A stretch of 64,000 nucleotides of DNA from Curvularia sp. ZM96 (Eukaryota; Ascomycota; Dothideomycetes; Pleosporales; Pleosporaceae): NCBI GenBank assembly GCA_022457065.1, contig JAJGBQ010000002.1, positions 1,488,001 through 1,552,000 of the forward strand, given 5' to 3'. Below the pieces are notes generated by a model. That model saw only the letters and a program-made list of their open reading frames with translations. It was not told the DNA's origin and ran no database searches. The translations under genes were made by a program, and so were the position numbers. Positions 34,742 to 45,779 of this stretch are shown here, in pieces (within the stretch, counting starts at the first letter, position 1; each line of letters starts with the position of its first letter).

Positions 34742-35993
34742 ATGCATCTAGTTCTCACTTTCGTAGCCTTGGCCATGACAGGCTGCGCCGCAGCTCTGCC
34801 TCAGATACTTGCTCTCAAAGAAGTTGCACAAATCCCTGGAGCGCCACTTGAGAAAGCCCCGCTTGGTGGGGGTGCCAGTACTCAAATTATATCGTACGCC
34901 CTTGATCCAGTGATTTCCAATACCTTCGCCTCTGTTCTTGCTAACCCCGCATCTGCGAGCAAGAAGGGAGAGCGCAGAGGTGTAGACTGTTCAGAACAGC
35001 CTCGAGGAAAGGGTCCGATTCCTACTCCTGATACTCCAGAAGCTTTCTTGGCTATGGGGAGATCTCTAATGCCGCCAACAATGCCCCCACGCCCTCTGGC
35101 TATACGCTCAAGTTCAAGAACCTGAAGGCCAGTAACAACGCCATCGGCTACCTTGGATACAACAACCTGGACACCTACGACACTCAAGCTTGTGCGGACC
35201 TTTGTACTGCAAAGGAGGGCTGCTTGTCCTTCAACATCTGTAAGTGTTACCCATGATTTTATTAGTACCCACTAACTTTGTCCACAGACTTTGAGAGAGA
35301 TCCCTCCCTAGTCCCTGCAAATGCCTGCCCCAACCCCGCCAGTACCACCATCATTAATTGTGTGATGTGGGGTAGCTATATCGGTCCTGGCACAGCTGTC
35401 AATGATGGGCAGTGGCGCAATGACTTCCACATTGTTATCGCTGGATCCAACGGTACGCCTGCACGAAACGAGTGAAGCTATTGGTTGAAGATATCTAGGC
35501 TATGTTGACGAACGAGTGCCCACCGTTCCCGGCTACAGCGGCGAGTACCTGAACAATGCCGCAATCGACGCCCCAAGCGACTGCAATGGTGACGATACTG
35601 TACGTACTAAGTACTTCATGCTCATACAATCTACTAAATCCTTCTCAGTACATTGGATTTAAGCTCTTCAACGATGGCAAGCCATTTAGTGTCCAGCGTT
35701 GCGCTGCTGCGTGCGAAGCAGAGACCCAGTACAATATCGAACACCTGAACTCTCGCGTGCTTTGCAGATACTTCAATACCTACGTTCTGAATAAGAATGG
35801 CGTGCCTCAGGGCCAGTACTGTTCGATGTACACCCAGACGTGGGACAAGACATACGCGACCAACAAGGGCGGGTGGAGGGGCGACGACCACTACACGATA
35901 GAGTACAGCTACTCCTTCTCCAACAATACCGATCCCGGCAAGCCTAAGCTCCCCTGTGATGTCGCCGCCGCCAAGTCTGCTATCGTTGCCTAA
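34742..35993 (+). pseudogene. Secreted cysteine-containing protein gene with a one-base frameshift
   Basis: Exons 34742-35239, 35288-35452, 35499-35599 and 35649-35993 total 1,109 bases, one short of a whole number of codons. The protein starts with a signal peptide (MHLVLTFVALAMTGCAAALP). Frame one carries the family motif PTPDTPEAFLA and is then lost near 35,050-35,055, where the continuation (EISNAANNAPTPSGYTLKF) lies in the next frame; one missing base explains both. Downstream exons are otherwise clean: a YLGYNNLDTYDTQACADLC apple/PAN-like stretch, FERDPSLVPANACPNPAS, HIVIAGSNGYV, and the repeat-like second unit (YIGFKLFNDGKPFSVQRCAAAC, YFNTYVLNKNGVPQGQYCS). With the base present it would be 369 residues. 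The family is common among secreted proteins of these fungi and has no known function. It is either a recent pseudogene or a sequencing error. Confidence 0.72.
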
Positions 35994-37003
35994 TCTCTGC
36001 AGCCGTTCTGCTCTACCCTTTTTGGATACACTACTCCAGTTTCGACTGTCGTCGCCACCCAGTTCACTATTGTACCCGCTTCTACAGTGCATTTTCGTTT
36101 CTCGGGAACCACAGAATATCCGCGTTGACGATTTCAGGCTCGCGTGCTAGAGGAGTGAGAAACTGTAGAGGTGGAATTATATCTACGCACAATAATCAGT
36201 AGATAATGCGTAAATTTAACCTATGAGTTCTCTTTTCGAAACTTACGTTTCCACTTCACGTGAAGTATCAACAGCATTTTTTTATCTTGATCTCTCAAGT
36301 CAGTGAGAAAATCCTGCGACAACAGGCTTGAAGAAGAAATTCAGCAATTGCATGACGAGGTGAACTTTAATATCACGTGTTGTACAGGTCATAGGGTGTA
36401 AGGTTAGCGCAGCTACATAGCATTAGTGGCGCTGCAAGGCTGAACAAACTTTATACAACGTAGAATGTTCTTGTTCTAACCTTGTTGCCAGCTCGCTGCT
36501 TTGGGTCTTTGGTGCGATACATGCGAATATGTAAGTGATGTGATAATTGCAAATCAGATTTTCTTGGGTAATGGCTTAGTCAGTACAAGAATAGCTGCCA
36601 TGGCTCATCTTTTCTTTACGTGTGCGTTAGAATACATGCTTTCAGGCTCGTACATGATGTGAGCTTGCGTGTGCCAGGCCAATTACGATGTACTTGGAGC
36701 AGCGGGAAAGCGATCTTCTACGCTAGCAAAAGACCTTGTGCTCGGCACAGTTATGACTAATGAGCCCTGAAAGCCATCGATGGCTGACGAATGCTGAAGT
36801 GAGGTATTGGCCTTTCCAAGTCGTATCTATGCACCAGCTGAGATGAAGAGCGCCAAGTGCGGTAGCTGAGATTAAACCGCGTAGCACTTTCACATTGGAA
36901 AGGTCCATAAGATGACCATGTGAATCCGTGAGATTAATCGGCCTTCTCTTGGCCCTGGTGGTAATTGGACGGTTATTTGAAGAAGTAGTGCGCGTAACCT
37001 GCT
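35994..37003. other. Convergent 3' spacer
   Basis: 1 kb between the secreted protein gene and the PYM stop. No recognisable gene; several short frames only. A GTACATGATG/CACGTGA-like word set is present but I assign it no function. Confidence 0.4.
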
Positions 37004-37606
37004 TCAAGTCTCGTTCTTCTTTCGTTCTCCCTGCGCATCAAACCCAAGGGTATCCAGCTGACGAATCAGTTCATTGATTTTTATAACCTTCTCAAACTGC
37101 TCCGGAAGTAGTTTGTCGCCCTTCTCCTTCTTGTCCTTGAGCTCACGAGCCTGCCTTAACTTCTTAGCAAGCTTTTTAGCTTCCTTCTCTTTCTCAACCT
37201 CAGGATCAACAACCTTTTCAGGCTCAGGATTCGCGCTCGACTGGTCCTTGTTTTCGGCAGGCTTGTCCGTGGGCTCGTCCTTGCTGTCGACTGCGGAAGC
37301 AGCGGCCTTCTTTCTGGCTTCCCTACGCTTGGCATTTTTGTTTGCAGCCGGGCTTGATTTGGTAGTATTGTCCTCTTTGCTTGGACCCTCAGCACCCGGC
37401 ACACCACCTTTGCCGCGGTTCCGAAATCCCTCAGCGGTGCGATTCTTATAGAGTTCCACGTCTTCGGGCGGGCGATAGCCTGGACGAACTCGAATCTCTT
37501 TGCGTATGGAGCCATCCGACCGGACGGAAGCAGGAATATGGCGTTCACCGGTAGCCGATGTTGTAATGCCGGCCTTGGAGACGGCGGGGGTGGCTGTTGA
37601 AGGCAT
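37004..37606 (-). CDS. PYM1: PYM, Mago-Y14 partner / exon junction complex disassembly factor
   Basis: Ribosome-associated factor that binds the Mago-Y14 heterodimer and helps strip exon junction complexes from mRNA in the cytoplasm. A single exon encodes 200 residues. The N-terminal Mago-binding domain is at residues 20-57 (GERHIPASVRSDGSIRKEIR, then VRPGYRPPEDVELYKNR), matching the family's R-x-IP-x-S-x-R-x-DGS-x-RK core. The middle is a Lys/Glu-rich disordered linker. The C-terminus (AKKLRQARELKDKKEKGDKL, then LPEQFEKVIKINELIRQL) matches the eIF2A-like ribosome-binding helix of PYM. The presence of PYM implies that this fungus keeps an exon junction complex, consistent with its intron-rich genes. 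Divergent from QCR9. Confidence 0.9.
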   Translation of the reverse strand: MPSTATPAVSKAGITTSATGERHIPASVRSDGSIRKEIRVRPGYRPPEDVELYKNRTAEGFRNRGKGGVPGAEGPSKEDNTTKSSPAANKNAKRREARKKAAASAVDSKDEPTDKPAENKDQSSANPEPEKVVDPEVEKEKEAKKLAKKLRQARELKDKKEKGDKLLPEQFEKVIKINELIRQLDTLGFDAQGERKKNET

Positions 37607-37943
37607 GGCGTCGGCGTTTGCAACTAAGGGCGTCGGACAGTCACGAACGTGTAGAGGGTGTCAATTGCTCGAGTGAGACCTTTCCCAGTTCTTTCCAGCC
37701 AGTGACTGTGCCCCTGAATATTCTCGGCGTAGGCTGCCGACAGGGTGCAATGTGATGATGGTAGTGGTGAGATGAAAGAAAGGTGGAGGCCAAGCCGTAG
37801 CCACGAGCAGCCAATCAGCATAGCGTAAATCCCCGTGACGCGAGAGCTTCAATCTTGTCGACGAACCTCGCCCTTTGACACCGACAGCAAAGTATCTCCA
37901 CATCCCGCCACACAGCCTACCCAGCCCTCTCGACACGTTCAAA
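37607..37943. other. Bidirectional promoter PYM / QCR9
   Basis: Compact 337-base spacer between two divergent starts, the second just after a short C/T-rich leader. No TATA box is obvious. Confidence 0.55.
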
Positions 37944-38362
37944 ATGTCTGGCGTAAGTTAATTGATGCAAAAATGGTCTTAGGTACCTGCTAACAGCCCC
38001 ATACAGATGCTCGGCACTGTCTACAAGCAAGTCTTCGCGCATATCGTTTGATCGACTACGACTGACCATTGACTACAGCGCGGTCCTCCGCAGCAACACT
38101 ACCATGTTGTTCACCGTCTTCGGTGCCGCTTTCGGCCTTCAGCTGTATGTCGCAAGGACCCGGGTATCTGACCGCGGAAGGGATGGAAACTGATGGGAGA
38201 CAACAGGGCGTTCGACACCACCTCCGACAAGATCTGGGACAGTGTCAACCGCGGCGTATGTAATATCTGCTTATTGAGGGTGATATGGGCTAATACAGTG
38301 GACAGCGACAATGGAAAGACATCAAGCACCGATACATGGAGGCCGCCGAGGACGACGAGTAG
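37944..38362 (+). CDS. QCR9: Cytochrome b-c1 complex subunit 9
   Basis: Small single-pass subunit of mitochondrial respiratory complex III that contacts cytochrome c1 and the Rieske protein. Five tiny exons (37944-37952, 38007-38026, 38079-38144, 38207-38255, 38306-38362) join to 66 residues. The product MSGMLGTVYNAVLRSNTT, MLFTVFGAAFGLQLAFDT, then SDKIWDSVNRGRQWKDIKHR and YMEAAEDDE follows the family throughout: the YN..(L/V).R.(N/S)(S/T)T motif, the membrane helix, FD.....IWD..N.GRQWKDIKH. Intron 2 (38027-38078) is GC-AG, with donor AA then gcaagt. The frame track breaks this gene into pieces too small to notice, so it depends on the splice model, which is strongly supported by the protein family. 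Confidence 0.93.
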
Positions 38363-39052
38363 AAAAAGCGACTAGACCATGACTCCGGTACGACATAGAT
38401 TCTCTTTGCGGTTCTTGGGGACAGCCACATTTTATGGCAGTGTATTGTACAGCATGCGAGATACAAATCCAAAGTGGTGATTCATATTTTGTAGTGTGCA
38501 ATTGCGCTGAGGAGGAGCCCTGGCTCCACAGGGCCTAGATCGACGCGTGCTTGAGTCTACGTGATCTGCCTCTCGTTGGAAGTGATGCTGTCATGCTGTG
38601 CAGGGCTGTCTGGTAGTGTAGAAGAAGTCATGCATAGCCCAGCTGAGTCCAGTAGCGAAGACACAAATATATCCAGCCCTTGTTTGAAACTATTGAACCA
38701 AAGTGACGCACCCGTCTGCTGCAGGGTTGCTCATGATGCAACCTACCCGTCTTTTGCTCTTAGTGGAGCGATAGTGTGTACACGAGGGCAAGCGCTCCTG
38801 GGTGGTGGCGCTGGGCAAGGCTCGGGGGTCCGCCCTACGCAGACCTCAACCCCAAACTTATGACATAGCGTTCGCATCCAAGTCGTCTGCCTTTCCACGA
38901 AGACCCAAGCAATCACGCAACCCTCACTCACGTGGCAGGCCCACACTAACCACTGCCAACACATATCTTGCCTTTACCACACACGATATCGGTTCTCATC
39001 GCGTTCACGGGCCATCTCGCAACCCCGCCATCCCGCCTGCGGGAGCTGCAAT
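38363..39052. other. Intergenic, QCR9 / UBR1
   Basis: 690 bases. Contains a short inverted repeat GCCCTG-gctcca-CAGGGC near 38,517-38,534 and otherwise nothing recognised. Upstream of UBR1 the leader is C-rich. Confidence 0.45.
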
Positions 39053-42000
39053 ATGTATATGTCGTTACACGAACAAGAACTATGCCGACAGCTGCGCGAA
39101 CTGCCAAGACGACACAACTATCGCTTCGAACTCTCTGCTGACCGTGAGCTGCGCGAGATACTATTCCGATCACTTGCCGGCCGTGACGACTTTCTACCTC
39201 TCTTCTTTCCAAATGGGCCGCAAACCGACAGCGAGAAGCCATGGAGCCTGCGCGATGCACAGGGCGCAGTAGAGGGCGCAGAATACACCGCAGCAGCGAG
39301 GGGAAAGCCATGTGGACATATCTTCAAGAACGGCGAGGCTACATACCGGTGTAAGACGTGCACCGCCGACGATACGTGCGTTCTATGCGCTCGCTGCTTC
39401 GATGCATCAGACCACGAGGGTCACCAGGTGTTTGTTAGTGTCTCGCCTGGAAACTCTGGCTGCTGCGACTGTGGAGACGACGAGGCGTGGGTGCGGCCTG
39501 TACACTGCAACATACACTCGGTTGACCCGGGGCACGAGTCCAAGGCGGCGGGCAAGGCTCGGGAGGGAACCATGCTGCCGGACGAACTCGTCGAGACAAT
39601 ACGCATCACCATCGCGCGAACACTAGACTACCTCATCGATGTGTTCTCCTGTTCCCCTGAACAGCTGCGCCTGCCCAAGAGCGAAGAGTCGATTAGACAA
39701 GATGAGCGCAACTCGCGCCTCACTTCGAGATGGTATGGCTCTGAAGCACAGTCTGAAGAGTGCGATGAATACTGTTTGGTACTGTGGAACGATGAGAAGC
39801 ATACAGTCAATGATGTCAGGGACCAAGTCGCACGCGCATGCAAACAGAAATTGGCTTTTGGCCTTGCAAAGGCTTATGAGATTAACGACGTGGGGCGTAG
39901 TGCGATTGTATACCGAACAGATATCAGAGATCTGCTCAGAATGGCCAAAATCATCGAAGAGATCAAGCTGACAGTCACAATCCGATCTGCTCGAGACACG
40001 TTCAGGGAACAGATGGGCGGTGCCATCATCGAGTGGATTTCGGACATTGCGGGATGCAGTGTCGGCGAAGATAGCCAAATACTGAGATGCACTGTTTGTG
40101 AGGAGCTGCTGAAGCCATGGCGGGTCGGTAGCGAGGCATCAAACCAGGGCATTGGCAAGAACGGTCTTGACGATCATGAGATGGAGGACAAGGAAGCTGA
40201 AATGGACGGGTTCTTCAGTGGCCTGTTACCCATACAACGACGCGCCCGAATCATTCGCGTCCAGCGACAGCGGACTGCTGATGCTACCGACGACACCACT
40301 GGCTCAGACGATGATGACGAGGACGATGAGGGCGAGCCTGCAGCCGATGCCCAAGATGATATGGACATTGATGAAGTTGGCGCTCAGGATGAAGATGGGG
40401 ATGTCGAGATGGAGGCGTACGAAAGTGCAGATGAGACACTCGATGCACCTGAAGCGACCATGGCAGGCTATCCTGCTCCACCGCCGCCTCCGCCTCCGCC
40501 TCAACAAGCCCAGCGCGGTCAGCTTGAACAGAGTGTGACACCCGCAGAGTCTGATAGTGAACCAATGGTTGGAGCACCGTCACTTAGCCATGTTGAGCCC
40601 ATGTTGCCGGTCCCGGAGACTCCACACACTCGGACGTTAACACTGCGGCCTGCTCGGCCTGCCAAATACTGGTTGGAGAAGCCTGAAAATTACGGAAAGA
40701 AGCCTGGAACCCCTCCTCACGAGGATCTGTGGCAACGCCTCCGGCTTGACTACCTCATACTGTACGATTTGCGAATGTGGAAACAATTGCGCATTGGCAT
40801 ACGCGATGTTTTCATTAGCACGGTTGTCACGATTCCAGAGTTCAAGCGTTTGCTCGGTCTCCGCTTCGCAGGCGTCTATACTGCGCTAGCCCAACTGTAT
40901 CTCATCGCGGATCGCGAGCCAGACCACTCTATCATCAACCTCTCTCTCCAGATGTTGACGACTCCGTCAATCACGTCAGAGGTTGTCGAACGAGGCAACT
41001 TTCTCACAAATCTCATGGCCATCTTGTACACCTTTCTCACTACGCGTCAAGTAGGCTACCCCTCGAACGTCGACCCAAAAGCAACATTGGCCTTTGAGCA
41101 AGGAGCTGTGACGAACCGACGCATGTACCATTTTTTCCTTGACATGAAATATCTTCTTGGATCAGAATTTGTCCAGGAGAGGATTCGCGAAGAGCCGCGG
41201 TACCTTTTGCAGTTCCTTGATCTTGTTAAGCTCCACCAAGGTATCTGTCCCAACGTTCGGCAGGTGGGTGAGCACCTAGAGTTTGAGTCCGAAGCCTGGA
41301 TCAGTGCGTCCCTGATCACTCGGGAAATCAACAAGTTGTGTAGACATTTTGCAGAATCTTTTGCCTGGAATCGCAACGAAGATCCATCCAATATCCAGCG
41401 TGCAATACGCGCAGCCGCAAAAGTGGCGATTATTAATTCACTGGGTGCCGAACGCAAACGTTTCGATCAGACCGAACTGAAAGACGAGACCAAATTCAAG
41501 TTGCTCGATATTCTCGAATTTAACTCTGAACAACACTCACCAAGGCAGCCATACAAGATCGTCGACTACGTTGTTGCCACCCAACCAATGAGCTTTCACC
41601 ATGCGCTTCACTATACTGTGTCGTGGCTCATTGATCGAGCCCGAAGCATGGATCGTGAGGACATCCTCCGATTACTTCTGTTTTCTCATAGCGAACTACA
41701 AATTGAGGCCGGTCCAGCTGTCGCGCCTATTCCTATCCATGAGCCTGAGGACTACCTGCTCGCCATGTTCGATTTCCCACTTCGAGTGTGTTCGTGGCTG
41801 GCCCAGATGCGCGCAGGAATATGGGTGAGGAACGGCATAACATTGCGACATCAGATGACTCAATACCGGAGTGTATCGCAGAGGGACGTTTCCCATCAGC
41901 GAGACATCTTTCTCCTGCAGTCCGCTCTTGTGTTGTGTGATCCGTCAGTCTTCTTAGCTTCAATGGTCGATCGCTTCGGACTCGTTGGTTGGATGACCGG

Positions 42001-45000
42001 AAGATACGAAACTAGCCACCACGGATTCGAGGATAGTCAAGCTATCGATGTGGTAGAAGACTTTGTGCATTTGCTTATCATTATTCTTAGCGAACGTACT
42101 TCATTGATACCCACAGAAGATAACGACGAGTCCCAACTGGCCGCAATGCGCAAGGACATCGCGCATGTTTTGTGTTTCAAGCCACTCTCGTTTTCCGACA
42201 TGACGGCACGGCTATCAGACAGGATTCAAAACATGGACGAATTTCCCGAAGTTCTTTCGGAAATGACGAGGTTCCGACCTCCAGAGGGCTTATCCGACAG
42301 TGGAACTTTTGAGTTGAAAGAGCAGTACATTGAACTGATCGATCCTTATCTTCACCAATACAACAGAAACCAGAGGGAAGAGGCAGAGAATATCTACAAG
42401 GCTTATGTCGCCAAGCAGACCGGGAAGCAAGCGAGTGACATTGTCTATGAGCCAAAACTCCGTCCAATTCCCTCTGGTCTGTTTCAAGATCTTTCGGCTT
42501 TCACAAGAACTCCTTTCTTCACTCAGATCATTTATTATCTGTTGGCATATGGTTTGAAGGCAGCGACGGTTACGCCAAGCATACCAGCAACTCGTGTGGA
42601 GACCTATATTCAATTTGTTCTACAGCTCCTTCTTGTAGCTGTCCTCGAAGACAAGACTACCGAGCACGGATGGTCTGAGAAGGCGCCAAACTCTTTTGTC
42701 ACGTCCGTGTTGACTCAAAATGCTAGCATTGGTATACAGGGTCACCCTACTGTTCTTTCGATCTTGAAATCTCTTCAAGAAAACGAAGCTTTCAAGGCTT
42801 GCAAACCGAAGATTAGTTTGATACTTCATCGACTCAAGCAGCGCCAACAAGACTCATTCATTATCGCTGCTGCTGCAATCAACATGCCAGCCGACAGAAT
42901 GGACACGGCCTCGCCTGCGCCTCAAGACAAGGAGTACAAAGAGCTGAAGAAGAAGCAAGCTCTCGAGCGACAGGCAAAGGTCATGGCAGCATTCAAAGAG
43001 CAGCAAGGAAAGTTCATGGCCAACCAGGACTTTGACTGGGGTGAAGATGACTTCAGTGACCTTGAAGACGAAACAGGAGGACTCGTCGAACAAGAAAAGA
43101 CTCTCAAATTCCCCTCTGGCACATGCATACTCTGTCAAGAGGATTGCAACGAGCAGAGACTCTACGGCTCCTTTGGATACATTTCTGAGAGCAGAATACT
43201 TCGGCAAACGCCTCTCGAAGATCCAGAGTGGGTGGACGAAGTTGTGCAAACCCCAAGTAGTCTTGACCGATCCGCCGAGCACCTACGACCGTTTGGCGTT
43301 GCGGGCAAAAACCGACGCATGATTGAGAAGGTGACTGCCACGGGTGAGCGAGTGACAAGCGAAAGGCAGGAACTGGGGAAGGGATTTCCTCCAGCCTCTG
43401 TCACACCTGGTCCGGTCACCACGGGCTGTGGCCACATTATGCACTTTTATTGCTTTGAGGTGTATCTCAATGCTACCCAGAGGCGCCATGTCAGCCAGAT
43501 CGCCAGGAACCACCCCGAGAGACCCGAGCTGAAGGAGTTCATGTGTCCACTTTGCAAAGCTCTTGGCAATCTGTTTCTCCCAATCATCTGGAAAGCAAAG
43601 AAAGTCTCTAGCACTGGCGTGTTGGAGACTGAGGAGACCTTCGACGACTGGCTCGAGTCACAGCTGGTCACGACCTGCAAAAGTCTGGAAAAGGCCCTCA
43701 AAGCCCCTGCAGACATGTCACATGACCAGAAAATGCTTTTCGAATACGCAGAGAAGAGCTTCATCCAACCTGTATCGAGTCGACTGCCTGAACTCCTCAA
43801 ACCACCGTTGCCGATTGAGGTCGCTCGTGCACAACAGCAAGCACAAATTGCTGCAGCACGATTCCAGGTTCCTGCATTCCTCGGAGTGCAGCCTCTAGAA
43901 GCGGCTGAACCAGGATTGGGCCCATCTCAAACCAGCCCAACTATGAATCGTGATATCTCCATGGGAGAGTTGCTTCGGATATATTGGCGGGTTAAGGACA
44001 CCTTGAAGGTCAACGGTATCCAGTCTTCCTTTGCATACCCACACACACCGGTGATCTCAGACGACTTCACATACGTGGATACCCTCGCACAAGCCCTTGG
44101 ATATTCGATTGCCGCAGCAGAGATTGCTCAACGAGGCGTGCAGTCTGAGGCGGTGCGCGGAACTCTGATTGACCGAATATCCCCACAGGTAATCACGCAT
44201 CTCAGGGTCTTTTCAGAGAGCGTTTCTTCATACATTGCAATTGGAGCCTTCCGAAGTCAGAGTCCAAGCAAGACTATGATCGAGTTCTCTGAATTGCAAC
44301 ATCGCCAATTCCGTCAACTATTTGTAGGACATCCTGGTATATATGATCCGGATGTGTTGAGCTTCGATCTCAAGGGCATTGCTCCTTTGCTTTGCCAAGA
44401 TCCGTTCATCTTCCTTTCCCAGTGTGCTGTCGTCATGACTTCCACGACAACTCTCGATATTCATCATATTATGCGACTGTGCTACCTTGCCGAAATTGTT
44501 CGCGTGGTATTCGTCTTCGCTCTGGGTAAGAAGCGCCAGTCAACTGAAGACATGTCCCTAGACTCTGATCTCCTCTTCCCAAATCCCGAACAGTTTATCA
44601 ACCCAGAAAAGGTCAGCAGCAGCTTTGGATCACCAGAGCAGATGAACAATCTGCTCTTCTTTGTCTGCGTCATCTACAATGTGATCGACGTAGGTGACTC
44701 GCCTTCCTCGCTCGACATTGACAACATGCCGGTCCCTCCGCGATTCAAGGATCCAAACTTCCTCTACTTTATCCACACCATGGTATCGACATATGCACTA
44801 CCTTTTCTCCGCAAGGCCGCAATCTTAATGCACGTTCGTTATGGTATTGATTTACCACACGTTTCCATGGAGCGCGCCGATGAGCCTGAAATCGCACGGT
44901 TGTCCACCATCCTTCGGCTACCGTCGCTCGATGAAATCTTTGCCTCATTCAGCAGACGCACAACTGCAGCAAATACCACAAGAACCATCGTTGGTGGTTG

Positions 45001-45599
45001 GCTACGGCACCTTCTCTGGGCTCAAGCAGGCAACAATCCCCTCAGACCCACGATAACGCTTTCGCATCCTTCAATCTTTGAGCTTGTAGGCCTACCCAAG
45101 AACTACGACACGCTCACCGATGAAGCGATACGACGCCGCTGCCCAACAACAGGCAAAGAATTGACAGACCCAGCATTGTGTCTCTTCTGTGGAGAGATTA
45201 TGTGCAGCCAAGCCGTATGTTGCATGACGAATAAGAATCGTGGAGGCTGTAATCAGCATCTAGCTAAGTATGTTACCTTTCCGCACTGCCGTGCACAAAA
45301 AAAGATAATTTTGCTAACGATACTACCTTAGATGCGGCGGCCAAATCGGGCTCTTCATCCACATCCGCAAATGCATGGTTCTATTCCTTAATCTCGATCA
45401 TGGCACATGGCATGTCGCCCCTTACCTCGACAAGCACGGCGAAGTAGACCCAGCCTTGCGCCGTCACCACCAGCTCTTCCTGAACCAGAAGCGATACGAT
45501 GCGCTGCTAAGGAAGGTATGGCTCGAGGGCGGGGTGCAGAGCCTCATTGCAAGAAGACTGGAAGGCGATGTGAACAATGGGGGTTGGGAGAGTTTGTAG
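39053..45599 (+). CDS. UBR1: E3 ubiquitin ligase UBR1 (N-recognin)
   Basis: N-degron pathway ubiquitin ligase that recognises destabilising N-terminal residues. Exon 39053-45267 and exon 45332-45599 (64-bp intron) give 2,160 residues, the usual size for fungi. The UBR box is at residues 86-155 (PCGHIFKNGEATYRCKTCTA, DTCVLCARCFDASDHEGHQV, CCDCGDDEAW). A ClpS-like type-2 pocket follows at about 231-322 (CLVLWNDEKHTVNDV). A long acidic and poly-proline linker runs at about 416-485. The cysteine/histidine-rich RING-H2 lies at about 1,353-1,515 (CILCQEDC to TTGCGHIMHFYCFEVYL and MCPLCKALGN). The C-terminal cap has further paired cysteines (RRRCPTTGKELTDPALCLFC, CGGQIGLFIHIRKC). The intron junction restores HLAKCGGQIG. 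The first ATG gives MYMSLHEQELC; the second, six bases on, gives the more usual MSLHEQEL start. Convergent with the Mtf2-like gene. Confidence 0.95.
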
Positions 45600-45779
45600 T
45601 CTAACAGAGGCGATGTACAAATATGAGTTCGGCGTTGTGGGGGAAGACCAAGTATATTATTGAGATGCCTCTCTTTGTTTTCTTATCTATAACTTTCGGT
45701 CACTGGCCAAGTTTGAGGGGGCCGAATGGAATTAGCCTTCGCCAACATAAATTTACAGTATGGTACATGATACATGCAT

